From positions 1 to 43,222 of the forward strand of contig VXRC01000028.1 in the NCBI GenBank assembly GCA_009838645.1: a stretch of 43,222 nucleotides of DNA. The letters are read 5' to 3'. Of this stretch, positions 30,960-39,483 are shown one piece after another (position 1 is the stretch's first letter; every line of letters begins with the position of its first letter). Both the position numbers and the translations under genes were made by a program. The notes beneath the pieces were generated by a model. That model made no database searches and had not been told where the DNA came from. It saw only the letters and a list, made by a program, of their open reading frames with translations. The DNA comes from Gemmatimonadota bacterium (lineage in GTDB: Bacteria; JAAXHH01).

Positions 30960-32246
30960 TCAAGCCGGATTTGGCGGGCCGGGGAACAGGAAAGCCGATA
31001 CATCGTGGACGAATCGATCGAAGGCGGATCGGTATTCCGGCCCGATGCGGTGGGCGTTACGGACGTTCCTGATCATGGACCGGGTCTCCTTTGCACGCCG
31101 GTCGTAGCGGTCCGGCAGTGGTTCTCCCGTGGTGAAGGGGAACTCGTGCACGCCCAGATCGAGGCGCAGGACGGGCGCCGGATGCAGGTTCCATTCCGTC
31201 TGATCGGCGGATATGACCCGGTCGGCGGGATTGACGACCACCAGCAAACGGTCCTGCAGGTCCTTCATGCGCGCTGCCAGGGCATCTCCGTGAAACAGCA
31301 CCTCCTTCAGCCAGCGCAGCGGGGGATCGACCAGCCGGCGGTGGCGGCCGTCGACCTGTTGACGGTTGTAGCCATCATCCAGCCGGCGGTGGCGGCCATC
31401 GACCGGGTTTCCGCCGCGGCCATCGACCAGGTTACCGTGGCGGTCATCGACCGCGGTGCGCACCGGTAGCCCGTCCGGAAAGGACGCGCTACGAAGATAC
31501 GCCGACAACTCCTTCGCGGCCGAATCGTCCATGATGAAAAGGCTTTCGGGCCGGATGCCGCCGAGGGGCGCGCCGGACGCGAAGAGTGCGGCCCGTGCAT
31601 CGGAGAACCGTCCGAAGGGATCGGCCAGCAACAGGACCAGGGCCAGGTAGCCGCCGGCCGAGTAACCCAGGAAGCGCACCCGCGCCCCGGCCCTGCAGGA
31701 AGCATGCTCGCCCCTTTCTATGCGCGCTACCAGGTCCGCGGCGTCGAAGCAGGACTGCAGCCCGCCCAGGCAGTACCGTTCGGGCGCCCGGTCCAGTCTT
31801 TCGCTGATCCGTCCGTTGAAGGGGCTGGTCCGCCCGTTGCCCGTCATGGCAGCGCGGCGGGCGGCGATCCGGGTTTGTTCCTGCACGCTCCAGAGATCCG
31901 ATCGCCTCCCCACGTGGAAGGACAGGGGGAAGAGGATGACGGGAATGCCGAGCCGCTGGGCGAAGCTGCCGGCCCAGGGCAGCATCCTGGCGTAGCTGCC
32001 CTCGTTCAGCCCGTGGAAGATGACCAGGACCTCGCCGGCGCCCGCCGCGGGCAGATCGACCGGCTCCACCATGAGGTAGCTGAACCCGCGGTTCTCCTCG
32101 ATATCCCGGTCCTCCGGCAGCAACAGGCCGGTCCAGCGGGATTCGAAACGGGGGCGGCGCAGCCGGAAGCGTCCGTCGTCGACGGGATCGCCGCCCTTCC
32201 GGTACAGCCGGTTCAACTCATCGGGCTCGTATACGTTTCCGGGCAC
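30960..32246 (-). CDS. Alpha/beta-hydrolase-like protein, DUF6051-like
   Basis: 428 residues from GTG 32246, with AGGAGG (complement of 32254-32259) 7 bp upstream; a longer frame to 32333 would overlap the divergent gene and lacks a ribosome site. VIFHGLNEGSYARMLPWAGS gives the oxyanion region and LGYSAGGYLALVL the nucleophile elbow (GYSAGG). A candidate acid is D in NPADRVIS and His in GVHEFPF. The N-terminal part (VYEPDELNRLYRKGG) suggests DUF6051; that assignment is from memory. An insert of five 8-residue repeats sits ahead of PPLRWLKEV. Substrate unknown. Confidence 0.75.
   Translation of the reverse strand: MPGNVYEPDELNRLYRKGGDPVDDGRFRLRRPRFESRWTGLLLPEDRDIEENRGFSYLMVEPVDLPAAGAGEVLVIFHGLNEGSYARMLPWAGSFAQRLGIPVILFPLSFHVGRRSDLWSVQEQTRIAARRAAMTGNGRTSPFNGRISERLDRAPERYCLGGLQSCFDAADLVARIERGEHASCRAGARVRFLGYSAGGYLALVLLLADPFGRFSDARAALFASGAPLGGIRPESLFIMDDSAAKELSAYLRSASFPDGLPVRTAVDDRHGNLVDGRGGNPVDGRHRRLDDGYNRQQVDGRHRRLVDPPLRWLKEVLFHGDALAARMKDLQDRLLVVVNPADRVISADQTEWNLHPAPVLRLDLGVHEFPFTTGEPLPDRYDRRAKETRSMIRNVRNAHRIGPEYRSAFDRFVHDVSAFLFPGPPNPA
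31326..31445 (-). repeat. 24-bp in-frame tandem repeat (five units) in the hydrolase gene
   Basis: Units at 31326-31349, 31350-31373, 31374-31397, 31398-31421 and 31422-31445. They encode variants of the 8-residue unit DGRHRRLV (also GRGGNPVD, GYNRQQVD). The units have diverged from each other, so the array is not brand-new. Confidence 0.9.
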
Positions 32247-32323
32247 CCGGCAACCTCCTGCGCGTTCGATCCGGTCTGCGCGTCCGGTTCGGGTCGGATG
32301 ACCAGTACCGCGCTTATTTGAAC

Positions 32324-34282
32324 ATGCAACCACAAGACCACCGCCGCGTGACCCTCCGCTCCATCCTGGCCGGCATCGTCCTGGCCGTTTTCATCAGCCT
32401 GTGGATCCCCTACAACGTATGGGTCGTGCGCGGGACGTTCATGGACTTCGAGCACGTCTCGGCGTCCCTGATGGCGCCCTTCCTGTTCTTCGTCATCGTC
32501 GTGAACGGCCTGCTGCGCAAGTACCGCCCCACGGCCACGTTCTCCACGTCGGAACTCCTCGTCATCCTCGCCTTCGGCCTGATCGCGTCCACCGTGCCGT
32601 CCCACGCCTTCATGAGCTATTTCATCGGCGTGATCACCACCCCGTACTATTTTGCATCGCCCGAAAACCAGTGGGTAGAGGTTTTCTTTCAATACCTTCC
32701 GGCCTGGCTGCTGGTCGACCCCGAGGACCATACCATCCGCTGGTTCTACGAAGGGCTGCCCGCCTACGCCCGGCTGCCGTGGCGTCCCTGGATCGTCCCG
32801 CTCTTCTGGTGGGGCACGTTCTTCATCGCCCTGTTCTTCGCGGGGTCCTGCCTGGTGGTGATCCTGCGGAAACAGTGGATCGTCCACGAGAAGCTCAGTT
32901 TCCCGCTGGCCCAGGTCATCGCCCAGGTCATCGACGAGCCCGGCGGCCGTTCGTTTCTGCCGCCCTTCATGCGGGGAAGGCTCTTCTGGATCGGGTTCTC
33001 GCTGCCGCTGGCCGTGATCGGCTGGAACATCGTAGACTACTTTACGCCGGTCGGGGTGATCCCCATCGGACAGCCCTACGCGACGGACCTCGTCATCGGC
33101 CACCTGTTCCCCGCCATCAGGATCAAGATCAACATCTACCTCCTCTGCTTCGCCTTATTCTCCCCGGTGGACATCCTGTTCAGCATCTGGGTCTTCCACC
33201 TGCTGGCCATCCTCGAGTCTGGCGGCATGAACGCCGTGGGCCTGCTCGAAACCGGGGCTTCGCCGGACGCCGCGGTGCGGCTGCAGGAGATCGGCGCCCT
33301 GATCGTCTTCGTGCTGTGGGGGTTCTGGATCGCCAGGCGCCACCTGTGGGACGTGGTGCGGAAGGCCATGGGCGGCCTGGGCGGCCTGGGCCGGGCGCCG
33401 GAAGTGGACGATTCCGATGAGTTCTTTTCCTACCGGGCGGCCGTCCTGGGCGTGTTGCTGGGCGTCGCCTACATGGCGGCCTTCCTGCACATGGCCGGCA
33501 TGAGTCCTGTCATCATGGCACCCTTTCTGATTCTGCTCTTCATCTTCTATGTCGGCGTGGCCCGGATCGTGGCGGAGACCGGCCTGGTCGCCCTCGATCT
33601 GCCCATGAACTCCCACGAGTTCCTCATTCGCGGGGTGGGCTCCTCCGGCATAGACCCTTCGTCCCTCACGGTCTTCGGCCTGACCAACGCCTTCGCGCGG
33701 AACTGGAAGACCTTCACCATGGTCTCCGTTTCCCACATCACCCGGATCGGGGACCGGGTCTGGACCGACAAGAAGCTGATGTTCGCCGTGATCTGCGGGG
33801 CCTTTGCTCTGGCGTTCCTGATCGGCGCCGCATACACCGTCTATTCAGGATATGAGACCGTCGGTGCGTCGCAGTTCGACCAGTGGGCGTTCACCACCGG
33901 GAACATCCACTTCTTCGAAAGCGTCAAGGTATGGATCCAGAACCCGACCCGATTGTCGGTCATGGAGACCGCCTGGTTCTTCCTCGGAGGTCTCGTCATG
34001 ATGGTGCTGATCTTCCTCCGGTACAAGTTTCCGGGCTGGCCGCTGCATCCCGTGGGACTCACCATTGCCCGCGGGGTGGCGATCGACAACGGGGCCTTCA
34101 CCCTCTTCGTCGCGTGGGCGGTCAAGGTCCTGCTGCTCCGGTCCGGCGGCATCAGCCTGTTCCGCCGCGCCCAGCCGCTGATCATGGGCATGCTGGTCGG
34201 ATTCTGCACGGGACTCGTCCTGTCCAACCTCGTGGACATCATCTGGTTCCCGGGACAGGGCCACCGGATACACGGCTGGTAG
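32324..34282 (+). CDS. Polytopic membrane protein, DUF6785/DUF6784-like
   Basis: 652 residues from ATG 32324; a TTG six bases earlier is the other option and no strong ribosome site is seen. Roughly 12-14 hydrophobic helices are spread over the full length. WIPYNVWVVRG near the N-terminus and TFSTSELLVILAFGLIASTVPS match what I recall of the DUF6785 family, common in Planctomycetes, Latescibacterota and relatives. Role unknown; an oligopeptide-transporter-like function is sometimes suspected because of general OPT-like appearance, without proof here. The divergent hydrolase begins only 77 bp away, so they may share control. Confidence 0.75.
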   Translation: MQPQDHRRVTLRSILAGIVLAVFISLWIPYNVWVVRGTFMDFEHVSASLMAPFLFFVIVVNGLLRKYRPTATFSTSELLVILAFGLIASTVPSHAFMSYFIGVITTPYYFASPENQWVEVFFQYLPAWLLVDPEDHTIRWFYEGLPAYARLPWRPWIVPLFWWGTFFIALFFAGSCLVVILRKQWIVHEKLSFPLAQVIAQVIDEPGGRSFLPPFMRGRLFWIGFSLPLAVIGWNIVDYFTPVGVIPIGQPYATDLVIGHLFPAIRIKINIYLLCFALFSPVDILFSIWVFHLLAILESGGMNAVGLLETGASPDAAVRLQEIGALIVFVLWGFWIARRHLWDVVRKAMGGLGGLGRAPEVDDSDEFFSYRAAVLGVLLGVAYMAAFLHMAGMSPVIMAPFLILLFIFYVGVARIVAETGLVALDLPMNSHEFLIRGVGSSGIDPSSLTVFGLTNAFARNWKTFTMVSVSHITRIGDRVWTDKKLMFAVICGAFALAFLIGAAYTVYSGYETVGASQFDQWAFTTGNIHFFESVKVWIQNPTRLSVMETAWFFLGGLVMMVLIFLRYKFPGWPLHPVGLTIARGVAIDNGAFTLFVAWAVKVLLLRSGGISLFRRAQPLIMGMLVGFCTGLVLSNLVDIIWFPGQGHRIHGW

Positions 34283-34384
34283 GTGTCCCGGGCAGCCGGA
34301 TACACGGCCGGCGGGCGTTCGGAGCCGCCGGTACACCCGGCGCGTGAGGGTGCGGGAAATGTTGCGATTCCATGACGAATAGAA

Positions 34385-34414
34385 TTGACATTCGGGTACC
34401 TAACCCCATATAAT
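34385..34414 (+). promoter_or_regulatory. Consensus sigma-70 promoter upstream of korAB
   Basis: TTGACA at 34385-34390, 18-bp spacer, TATAAT at 34409-34414: both hexamers are perfect consensus. Transcription would begin near 34421, giving a leader of about 45 nt before the korA ATG at 34466. It suggests strong constitutive expression. Confidence 0.85.
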
Positions 34415-34465
34415 CAAATGGTTTTGTGGATCTGAACCCGCCTGGAGATCGCCGAGGGCCGTTTG

Positions 34466-36202
34466 ATGGATCAGCTTGACCTGACTATACGCATCGCCGG
34501 GGAGAACGGCGAAGGCGTGCTTACCGTCGGCGACGTGCTGGCCGAAGCGCTGGCCCGGTCCGGTCTGCACATCTATACCTTCAAGAACCTTCCCGCCGAA
34601 ATCAAGGGCGGCGCGTCCATGACCCAGGTCAGGGTGCAGGACACGCCCGTGCGCTCGCCGGGCGACGCCTTGGACATCCTGATGGTCTGGAACCAGGAGA
34701 ACTACGACATTCACGTGGATGAGGTCAAGCCTACCGGCGTCGTGATCTACGATCCGGACGAATGCGACGCGGACGAAAGCCTTGCTCTGACGCAGATCGG
34801 CGTGCCGCTCCAGTCGATCACGAAGACTGTCATCAAGACGATGAAGTCCAAGAACGTGCTGGCCTTCGGGATCCTGACCGCCTGCCTCGGCATTCCCTTC
34901 GATTCGGCGAAGCAGATGGTGTCCGAAAGCCGATGGGGACGCCGCAAGGAGTTTCTCGAGTCCAATATCAACGCGTTGAAGCAGGCCTATGTCTACGTGG
35001 ACGAAAACGGCATCGACCTGGGCCTCCGGGTCGCCGTCGAACGCAAGAACGGACATACCCAGCTGATCATGACGGGGAACGACGCGCTCTGCATGGGCGC
35101 CCTGGCCGCCGGCTGCCGGTACTACGCCGGGTATCCCATCACGCCGGCCAGCGACGTCATGGAGACGCTGGCGAAAGCGATGCCCAGGGTGGGGGGCGTC
35201 CTGATGCAGACCGAAGACGAGATCGCCGCCATCACCGCCTCCATCGGCGCGTCCTTCACGGGCGCGAAGGTGATGACCGCCACGGCGGGCCCGGGCCTTT
35301 CCCTCATGGTCGAGGCCCTCGGCCTGGCGACCATGGAGGAGATCCCCCTCGTGGTCGTCGACGTACAGCGCGGCGGTCCGAGTACCGGCATGCCCACCAA
35401 GACGGAGCAGTCGGACCTGAACCTGGCCATCCACGGTGCCCACGGCGAGGCGCCCCGTATCGTGATCGCGGCGACCAATACAGAGGACTGTTTCTATACG
35501 GCGGTCAAGGCCTTCAATCTCGCGGAGAAGTACCAGACGCCGGTCATCCTGCTCAGCGACCAGCATCTCTCCCAGCGCGCGCAGGTCATGTCTCGCCCCG
35601 ATCTGAGCGAGGTCGAGATCGTCGAGCGCAAGCAGCCCGAATCGAACGGCAGCGTCACGCCCGAGGAGTTCGACCGGTACGAGATGACGGAGGACTACGT
35701 CTCCCCCATGCCCTTGCCGGGCCGCCATGACCAGCATTACGTGGCTACGGGCCTGGAACACGACGAGCACGCCCACATCGACTACTCGCCCGAAGCCCAT
35801 ATCCGCATGACCGAAAAGCGGCATCAGAAGATCGAATCCGCGGTGAACGAGCCCGGATTCGTCCAGCGGTACGGCGCGGAGGACGCCCAGCTCGGGCTGA
35901 TCGGATGGGGATCGTCGGAAGGTCCCATTCTGGAAGCGCTGGACCGGACCCTGGCGAAGGGGTACAAGGTGGCCGCCCTGATATTCAAGATGCTCCATCC
36001 CCTGCCTGAGAAGGAGGCCCGCGCCTTCATCGAATCCATCCCGGTGGTTTCCGTGGTGGAACTGAACGCCAGCGGGCAGTTCGCGAACTACCTGCAGGGC
36101 CGCCTGGCCGTTTCTCTCCAACGGTTCAACATCATAACAGGACTGCCCTTCAAGGCGGGCGACATCGAGGAATACATCGAAGGAGTGCTGCAGTATGGCT
36201 GA
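34466..36202 (+). CDS. korA: 2-oxoacid:ferredoxin oxidoreductase, fused gamma-alpha subunit
   Basis: 578 residues. An N-terminal gamma domain (about 1-190: IAGENGEGVLTVGDVLAEAL, NLPAEIKGGASMTQVRV) is fused to the alpha/pyrimidine-binding domain (AGCRYYAGYPITPASDVMET, then QTEDEIAAITASIGASFTGA). This is the common two-subunit KorAB arrangement for 2-oxoglutarate or related 2-oxoacids; substrate not decided by sequence. It catalyses CoA-dependent oxidative decarboxylation with ferredoxin as acceptor, or carboxylation in the reductive direction. A ferredoxin gene lies at 38319. It starts after GAGGG (about 34453-34457) and overlaps korB by 8 bp. Confidence 0.92.
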   Translation: MDQLDLTIRIAGENGEGVLTVGDVLAEALARSGLHIYTFKNLPAEIKGGASMTQVRVQDTPVRSPGDALDILMVWNQENYDIHVDEVKPTGVVIYDPDECDADESLALTQIGVPLQSITKTVIKTMKSKNVLAFGILTACLGIPFDSAKQMVSESRWGRRKEFLESNINALKQAYVYVDENGIDLGLRVAVERKNGHTQLIMTGNDALCMGALAAGCRYYAGYPITPASDVMETLAKAMPRVGGVLMQTEDEIAAITASIGASFTGAKVMTATAGPGLSLMVEALGLATMEEIPLVVVDVQRGGPSTGMPTKTEQSDLNLAIHGAHGEAPRIVIAATNTEDCFYTAVKAFNLAEKYQTPVILLSDQHLSQRAQVMSRPDLSEVEIVERKQPESNGSVTPEEFDRYEMTEDYVSPMPLPGRHDQHYVATGLEHDEHAHIDYSPEAHIRMTEKRHQKIESAVNEPGFVQRYGAEDAQLGLIGWGSSEGPILEALDRTLAKGYKVAALIFKMLHPLPEKEARAFIESIPVVSVVELNASGQFANYLQGRLAVSLQRFNIITGLPFKAGDIEEYIEGVLQYG

Positions 36203-37178
36203 AGTCCGTACGGCCGACACCGCCAGGACCACGGCGCCCGAACGGCCCGCGAAAGCCGAGCGGCCCGGTCCGGCCAGTCAGTCAGAGGCGGCCAAGCCGC
36301 CCGCAAAACGAACGCTCAAGGACTACCGGAGCGAAGTCAAGCCCACCTGGTGCCCCGGCTGCGGGGATTTCGGCGTGCTCGCCGCACTGCAGCGCGCGCT
36401 GGCCGAACGCAACCTCGATCCCAGGGACGTGGTCATCGTGTCGGGCATCGGCTGTTCCGGCCGCCTGCCTGAATTCGTCAACGCCTACGGCCTGCACGTG
36501 GTGCACGGACGGGCGCTGCCCGCGGCCCAGGGCGTCAAGGCGGCCAATCCCGACCTGACCGTTATCGCCGTCGGCGGAGACGGCGACGGTTTCGCTATCG
36601 GCGGCGGCCACGTGCCCCATGCCGTGCGCCGCAACCAGGACATCACCTACATCGTGATGGACAACCAGGTGTACGGCCTGACCAAGGGCCAGCCGTCACC
36701 CAGCACGCCCACGGGGATGCAGGCCCTGCGGCGCAGCGTTTCCATGCCCAAGATGGCGCCTTACGAAGGGGTGCTGGAAGGCCAGCTGAACATCCTGGCC
36801 ATGGTGATCGTGTACGGCTGCAGTTTCGTTGCGCGCACGTTCTCCAGCCAGGCGACGGAAATGGCGAAAACCATCGGCCGGGGGCTCGATCACCCCGGGT
36901 TCGCCTTCGTCCACGCGATGAGTCCCTGCCCCACCTTCTACAACACCTACGACCCCTGGAAAGAGTCTTTCATGCCGTTGCCGGACGACTGGGACACCGG
37001 CGACCGGATCAAGGCGATCGACATGGCCATGGAAGAGGTGGGCGACGGCGTCTTCCACAGCGGCGTGTTCTTCCAGGACGTGTACCGCACCTATACCGAC
37101 AAGCTGCAGGACGTGTACGCCAAGGCCTACGGCGAAGAGCAGGCAACCATCGACGCCCTGATGGACCAGTACGCCTGA
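36195..37178 (+). CDS. korB: 2-oxoacid:ferredoxin oxidoreductase, beta subunit
   Basis: 327 residues. WCPGCGDFGVLAALQ carries the Cys pair of the 4Fe-4S cluster; GIGCSGRLPEF adds another Cys; the TPP/Mg motif is GGDGDGFAIGGGH plus MDNQVYGLTKGQPSPS. All are expected for KorB. Residues 1 to about 42 form an Ala/Pro/Lys-rich extension not usual in the family, encoded from the ATG that overlaps korA by 8 bp. It ends 35 bp before the end of the convergent purU gene. Confidence 0.95.
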   Translation: MAEVRTADTARTTAPERPAKAERPGPASQSEAAKPPAKRTLKDYRSEVKPTWCPGCGDFGVLAALQRALAERNLDPRDVVIVSGIGCSGRLPEFVNAYGLHVVHGRALPAAQGVKAANPDLTVIAVGGDGDGFAIGGGHVPHAVRRNQDITYIVMDNQVYGLTKGQPSPSTPTGMQALRRSVSMPKMAPYEGVLEGQLNILAMVIVYGCSFVARTFSSQATEMAKTIGRGLDHPGFAFVHAMSPCPTFYNTYDPWKESFMPLPDDWDTGDRIKAIDMAMEEVGDGVFHSGVFFQDVYRTYTDKLQDVYAKAYGEEQATIDALMDQYA

Positions 37179-37213
37179 GCCTGCGGGCCCGGTCGGTCTT
37201 TAATCCCTGAACA

Positions 37214-38071
37214 TCACCGGAACACCACGGTACGGCGTCCGTTGATCAACACGCGCCGCTGTATGTGGTAGAGTACGGCCCGCGCCAGCACGATGCGTTC
37301 GATGTCGTGCCCCACGGCCGTAAGTTCCGCCGGAGACATGCGATGGGTCACGGTCTCCACGTCCTGCTCGATGATCGGACCTTCGTCGAGGTCGGCCGTC
37401 ACGTAATGGGCGGTGGCGCCGATCAGCTTCACCCCGCGCCGATGGGCCTGATGGTAGGGCCGGGCGCCCTTGAAACCCGGCAGGAACGAGTGGTGGATGT
37501 TGATGATGCGGCCCGCCATCCGCTCGCAGACCTCGGGGCCGAGAATCCGCATGTACCGGGCCAGCACGACGAAATCGATGTTGTTTTCCTCGATCTCGTC
37601 GATCAGCCGCTCCTCCTGCTCCTCCTTGTTCTCCGGCGTGATGGGAAGGTGCAGGAAGTCGATGCCCGATTCCTTCGCCAGTTGTCCGGCGTCCGGGTGA
37701 TTGGAGATGATCAGCGGAATATCCAGCCGGAGCTTGTCCATACGGGTGCGGTTCAGCAGGTCCAGCAGGCAGTGCAATTCCCGCGACACCATGATGAGCG
37801 CCCGGGGCCGGGTGTCGTCGGCGGACAGGTCCCACTGCATCTCGAGTTCTTCCGCCAGGGGCGCGAAGGTGCGCCACAGCGAACCCAGGGTGACCTTACC
37901 GCCGAAATGCACCCGCATGAAGAACCGCTCGCTGAACGGATCGATGTACGTGTCGCTTTCGATGACGTGGCAGCCCTGTTCCGCCAGCCAGCGGGTCACG
38001 GTGTAGATCAGTCCCGTGCGCTTGGGACAGGACAGGGCCAGCAGGAAGTTCTTTACGGTGCGTGCCTTCAT
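37214..38071 (-). CDS. purU: Formyltetrahydrofolate deformylase PurU
   Basis: 285 residues, usual length. The N-terminal ACT domain (SCPKRTGLIYTVTRWLAEQG) is followed by a formyltransferase-fold hydrolase domain with LIISNHPD, VVLARYMRILG, the INIHHSFLPGFKGARPYHQA motif and GATAHYVTADLDEGPIIEQD. It hydrolyses 10-formyl-THF to formate and THF, balancing one-carbon pools. It is monocistronic as far as I can see, converging on korB. Confidence 0.96.
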   Translation of the reverse strand: MKARTVKNFLLALSCPKRTGLIYTVTRWLAEQGCHVIESDTYIDPFSERFFMRVHFGGKVTLGSLWRTFAPLAEELEMQWDLSADDTRPRALIMVSRELHCLLDLLNRTRMDKLRLDIPLIISNHPDAGQLAKESGIDFLHLPITPENKEEQEERLIDEIEENNIDFVVLARYMRILGPEVCERMAGRIINIHHSFLPGFKGARPYHQAHRRGVKLIGATAHYVTADLDEGPIIEQDVETVTHRMSPAELTAVGHDIERIVLARAVLYHIQRRVLINGRRTVVFR

Positions 38072-38318
38072 GAATGGAGACCGTTACCGTGGGTTTGTGG
38101 TTTTGCTGCGTACCGCGTGTCCTCTTCGGTGGGCGGGATCGAAGATGAAGAGGGCATGAAGGTGGACCCTTCCGCAGGGCCCGGTTGCCGTGGAGCGGCG
38201 GGCGAGATCAGGCGGAACCGGACGGAACCGGGCGGGACCGGGCAAGTTTCGGCGAGACCGGCCGGGCGCTGGCGTGCGCTGGCGTGCGCTCCGCCCTGGC
38301 TAGACCGGCGCAGGGCCG
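38072..38318. other. 247-bp GC-rich spacer between ferredoxin and purU genes
   Basis: No credible coding frame. It contains near-repeats of a GGAACCGGACGG/GGGACCGGGC type (about 38210-38242) and a 10-bp direct repeat GCTGGCGTGC at 38268-38277 and 38278-38287. The purU promoter is presumably in it, but none stands out. Confidence 0.5.
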
Positions 38319-38564
38319 TCAGTCGTCCGTGAAGAAGTCCGCGTTGATCTGGATGTAGTTCTGCCATTCGTCCGGCGTGTCTTCTTCGGCGAAAATGGCC
38401 TCAACCGGACATTCGGGCTCGCAGGCGCCGCAGTCTATGCACTCTTCCGGATCGATGTACAGCATCCGTTCGCCGTCCTTGGTGTGAATGCAGTCCACCG
38501 GGCATACATCGACACAGCCCTTGTCCATTACGTCAATGCATGGCTCTGCGATAATGTAGGTCAT
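38319..38564 (-). CDS. Ferredoxin, 7Fe/8Fe type (3Fe-4S plus 4Fe-4S)
   Basis: 81 residues from ATG 38564, just after GAGGAG; an in-frame extension to 38648 has no ribosome site. C9 and C17-x3-C21-P supply the first cluster in the spacing of FdxA-type seven-iron ferredoxins; C39-x2-C42-x2-C45-x3-C49-P (ECIDCGACEPECP) supplies the second. The C-terminus is acidic (FFTDD). It is a low-potential carrier and a plausible partner for the KorAB enzyme encoded 1.1 kb away. Confidence 0.93.
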   Translation of the reverse strand: MTYIIAEPCIDVMDKGCVDVCPVDCIHTKDGERMLYIDPEECIDCGACEPECPVEAIFAEEDTPDEWQNYIQINADFFTDD

Positions 38565-38765
38565 CCGAGTCTCCTCGCTAAAACACGCTTTCTTGAAACA
38601 AACCGGCTTTGAGGATGCGTCGAACCCGGTACCGTCGGTAACAAACATTCAAACCAGGCAACGGTTCCGCCGCCAAAATACCGTACTATAATAGTCGGCG
38701 CGCCATGGCCTGTCAAGCCTGAATTCGTTTGACCGCGGGCCGGTTCTCCCTTAAGTTCAAAGGCC
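38565..38765. promoter_or_regulatory. Divergent promoter region between ferredoxin and methyltransferase genes
   Basis: A 201-bp spacer, less GC-rich near 38675-38700, which must serve both genes. On the minus strand a TATTATAGTACGG stretch (complement of 38683-38695) could hold a -10 for the ferredoxin gene; no firm -35 is seen. Confidence 0.35.
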
Positions 38766-39449
38766 ATGCCACCGTTCGCCGTACCCACCGAGTTGGCCCG
38801 CCGTTACGACGTCTGTTTCAAGTCCATAGCCATTGGCAAGTGGGTGAACCTGGACATGCTGGCGGTACGCGATCCCGATGTGCTCATCGACGAAATCGAT
38901 CCGGAATTCTACGATGAGGATGAACGCCTGCCCTACTGGGCGGAGATCTGGCCCTCGGCGATCGGTCTCGGCCGTCACCTGTTCGAGTACCCCGCGCCCG
39001 CCGGTTCCCGGATCCTGGAACTGGGCTGCGGCATCGGCCTGGCCGGTATCGCCGCGGCCGCGGCCGGACTGGCGGTCACCGCGTGCGACTACGAAGAAGA
39101 CGCCCTGGCCTTCGCCCGGTACAATGCCCGACTGAACGCCCTGGATGGGCGCGTTTCTTTCCGCTTCCTGGACTGGAGAAACCCGGATCTCGACCGAAGG
39201 TACACCATTGTAATCGGCTCGGACATCCTGTACGAAAGGCCGAATCACGAACCGATCCAGCGCCTGCTCCACGAAACGCTGGAACCGGGCGGCATGTTCC
39301 TCGCGAGCGATCCCGATCGCCGGGCGGCCGCCCCCTTCGTCGAATCCATGATCGCCCGGGGATACCGCCACAGCGCGCAGCCCCGTAAGGTGAAATTCGA
39401 AAGTAAGGACAACCGCATCACTGTCCACCGCTTTCTCAAAGAAGACTGA
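38766..39449 (+). CDS. Class I SAM-dependent methyltransferase (METTL20/21-like protein methyltransferase fold)
   Basis: 227 residues. ILELGCGIGLAGIAAAAAGL is the SAM-binding motif I; ACDYEEDALAFARYNA is motif II; GSDILYERPNHEP is the D-x-x-Y-type post-motif. PYWAEIWPSAIGLGRHL just before motif I is characteristic of the lysine-methyltransferase-like group (ETFB/METTL21, methyltransf_16). The target protein is unknown. It is the first of four closely spaced plus-strand genes. Confidence 0.82.
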   Translation: MPPFAVPTELARRYDVCFKSIAIGKWVNLDMLAVRDPDVLIDEIDPEFYDEDERLPYWAEIWPSAIGLGRHLFEYPAPAGSRILELGCGIGLAGIAAAAAGLAVTACDYEEDALAFARYNARLNALDGRVSFRFLDWRNPDLDRRYTIVIGSDILYERPNHEPIQRLLHETLEPGGMFLASDPDRRAAAPFVESMIARGYRHSAQPRKVKFESKDNRITVHRFLKED

Positions 39450-39483
39450 GCCGCTGCCCTGAGCCGCCCTGATCGGAAAGGAC

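Noticed and set aside
34400-36232. A 610-codon open frame on the minus strand
   Set aside because: It is the mirror of korA, which has all expected motifs and a consensus promoter; the mirror protein is His/Arg/Gly-rich and would remain untranslated.
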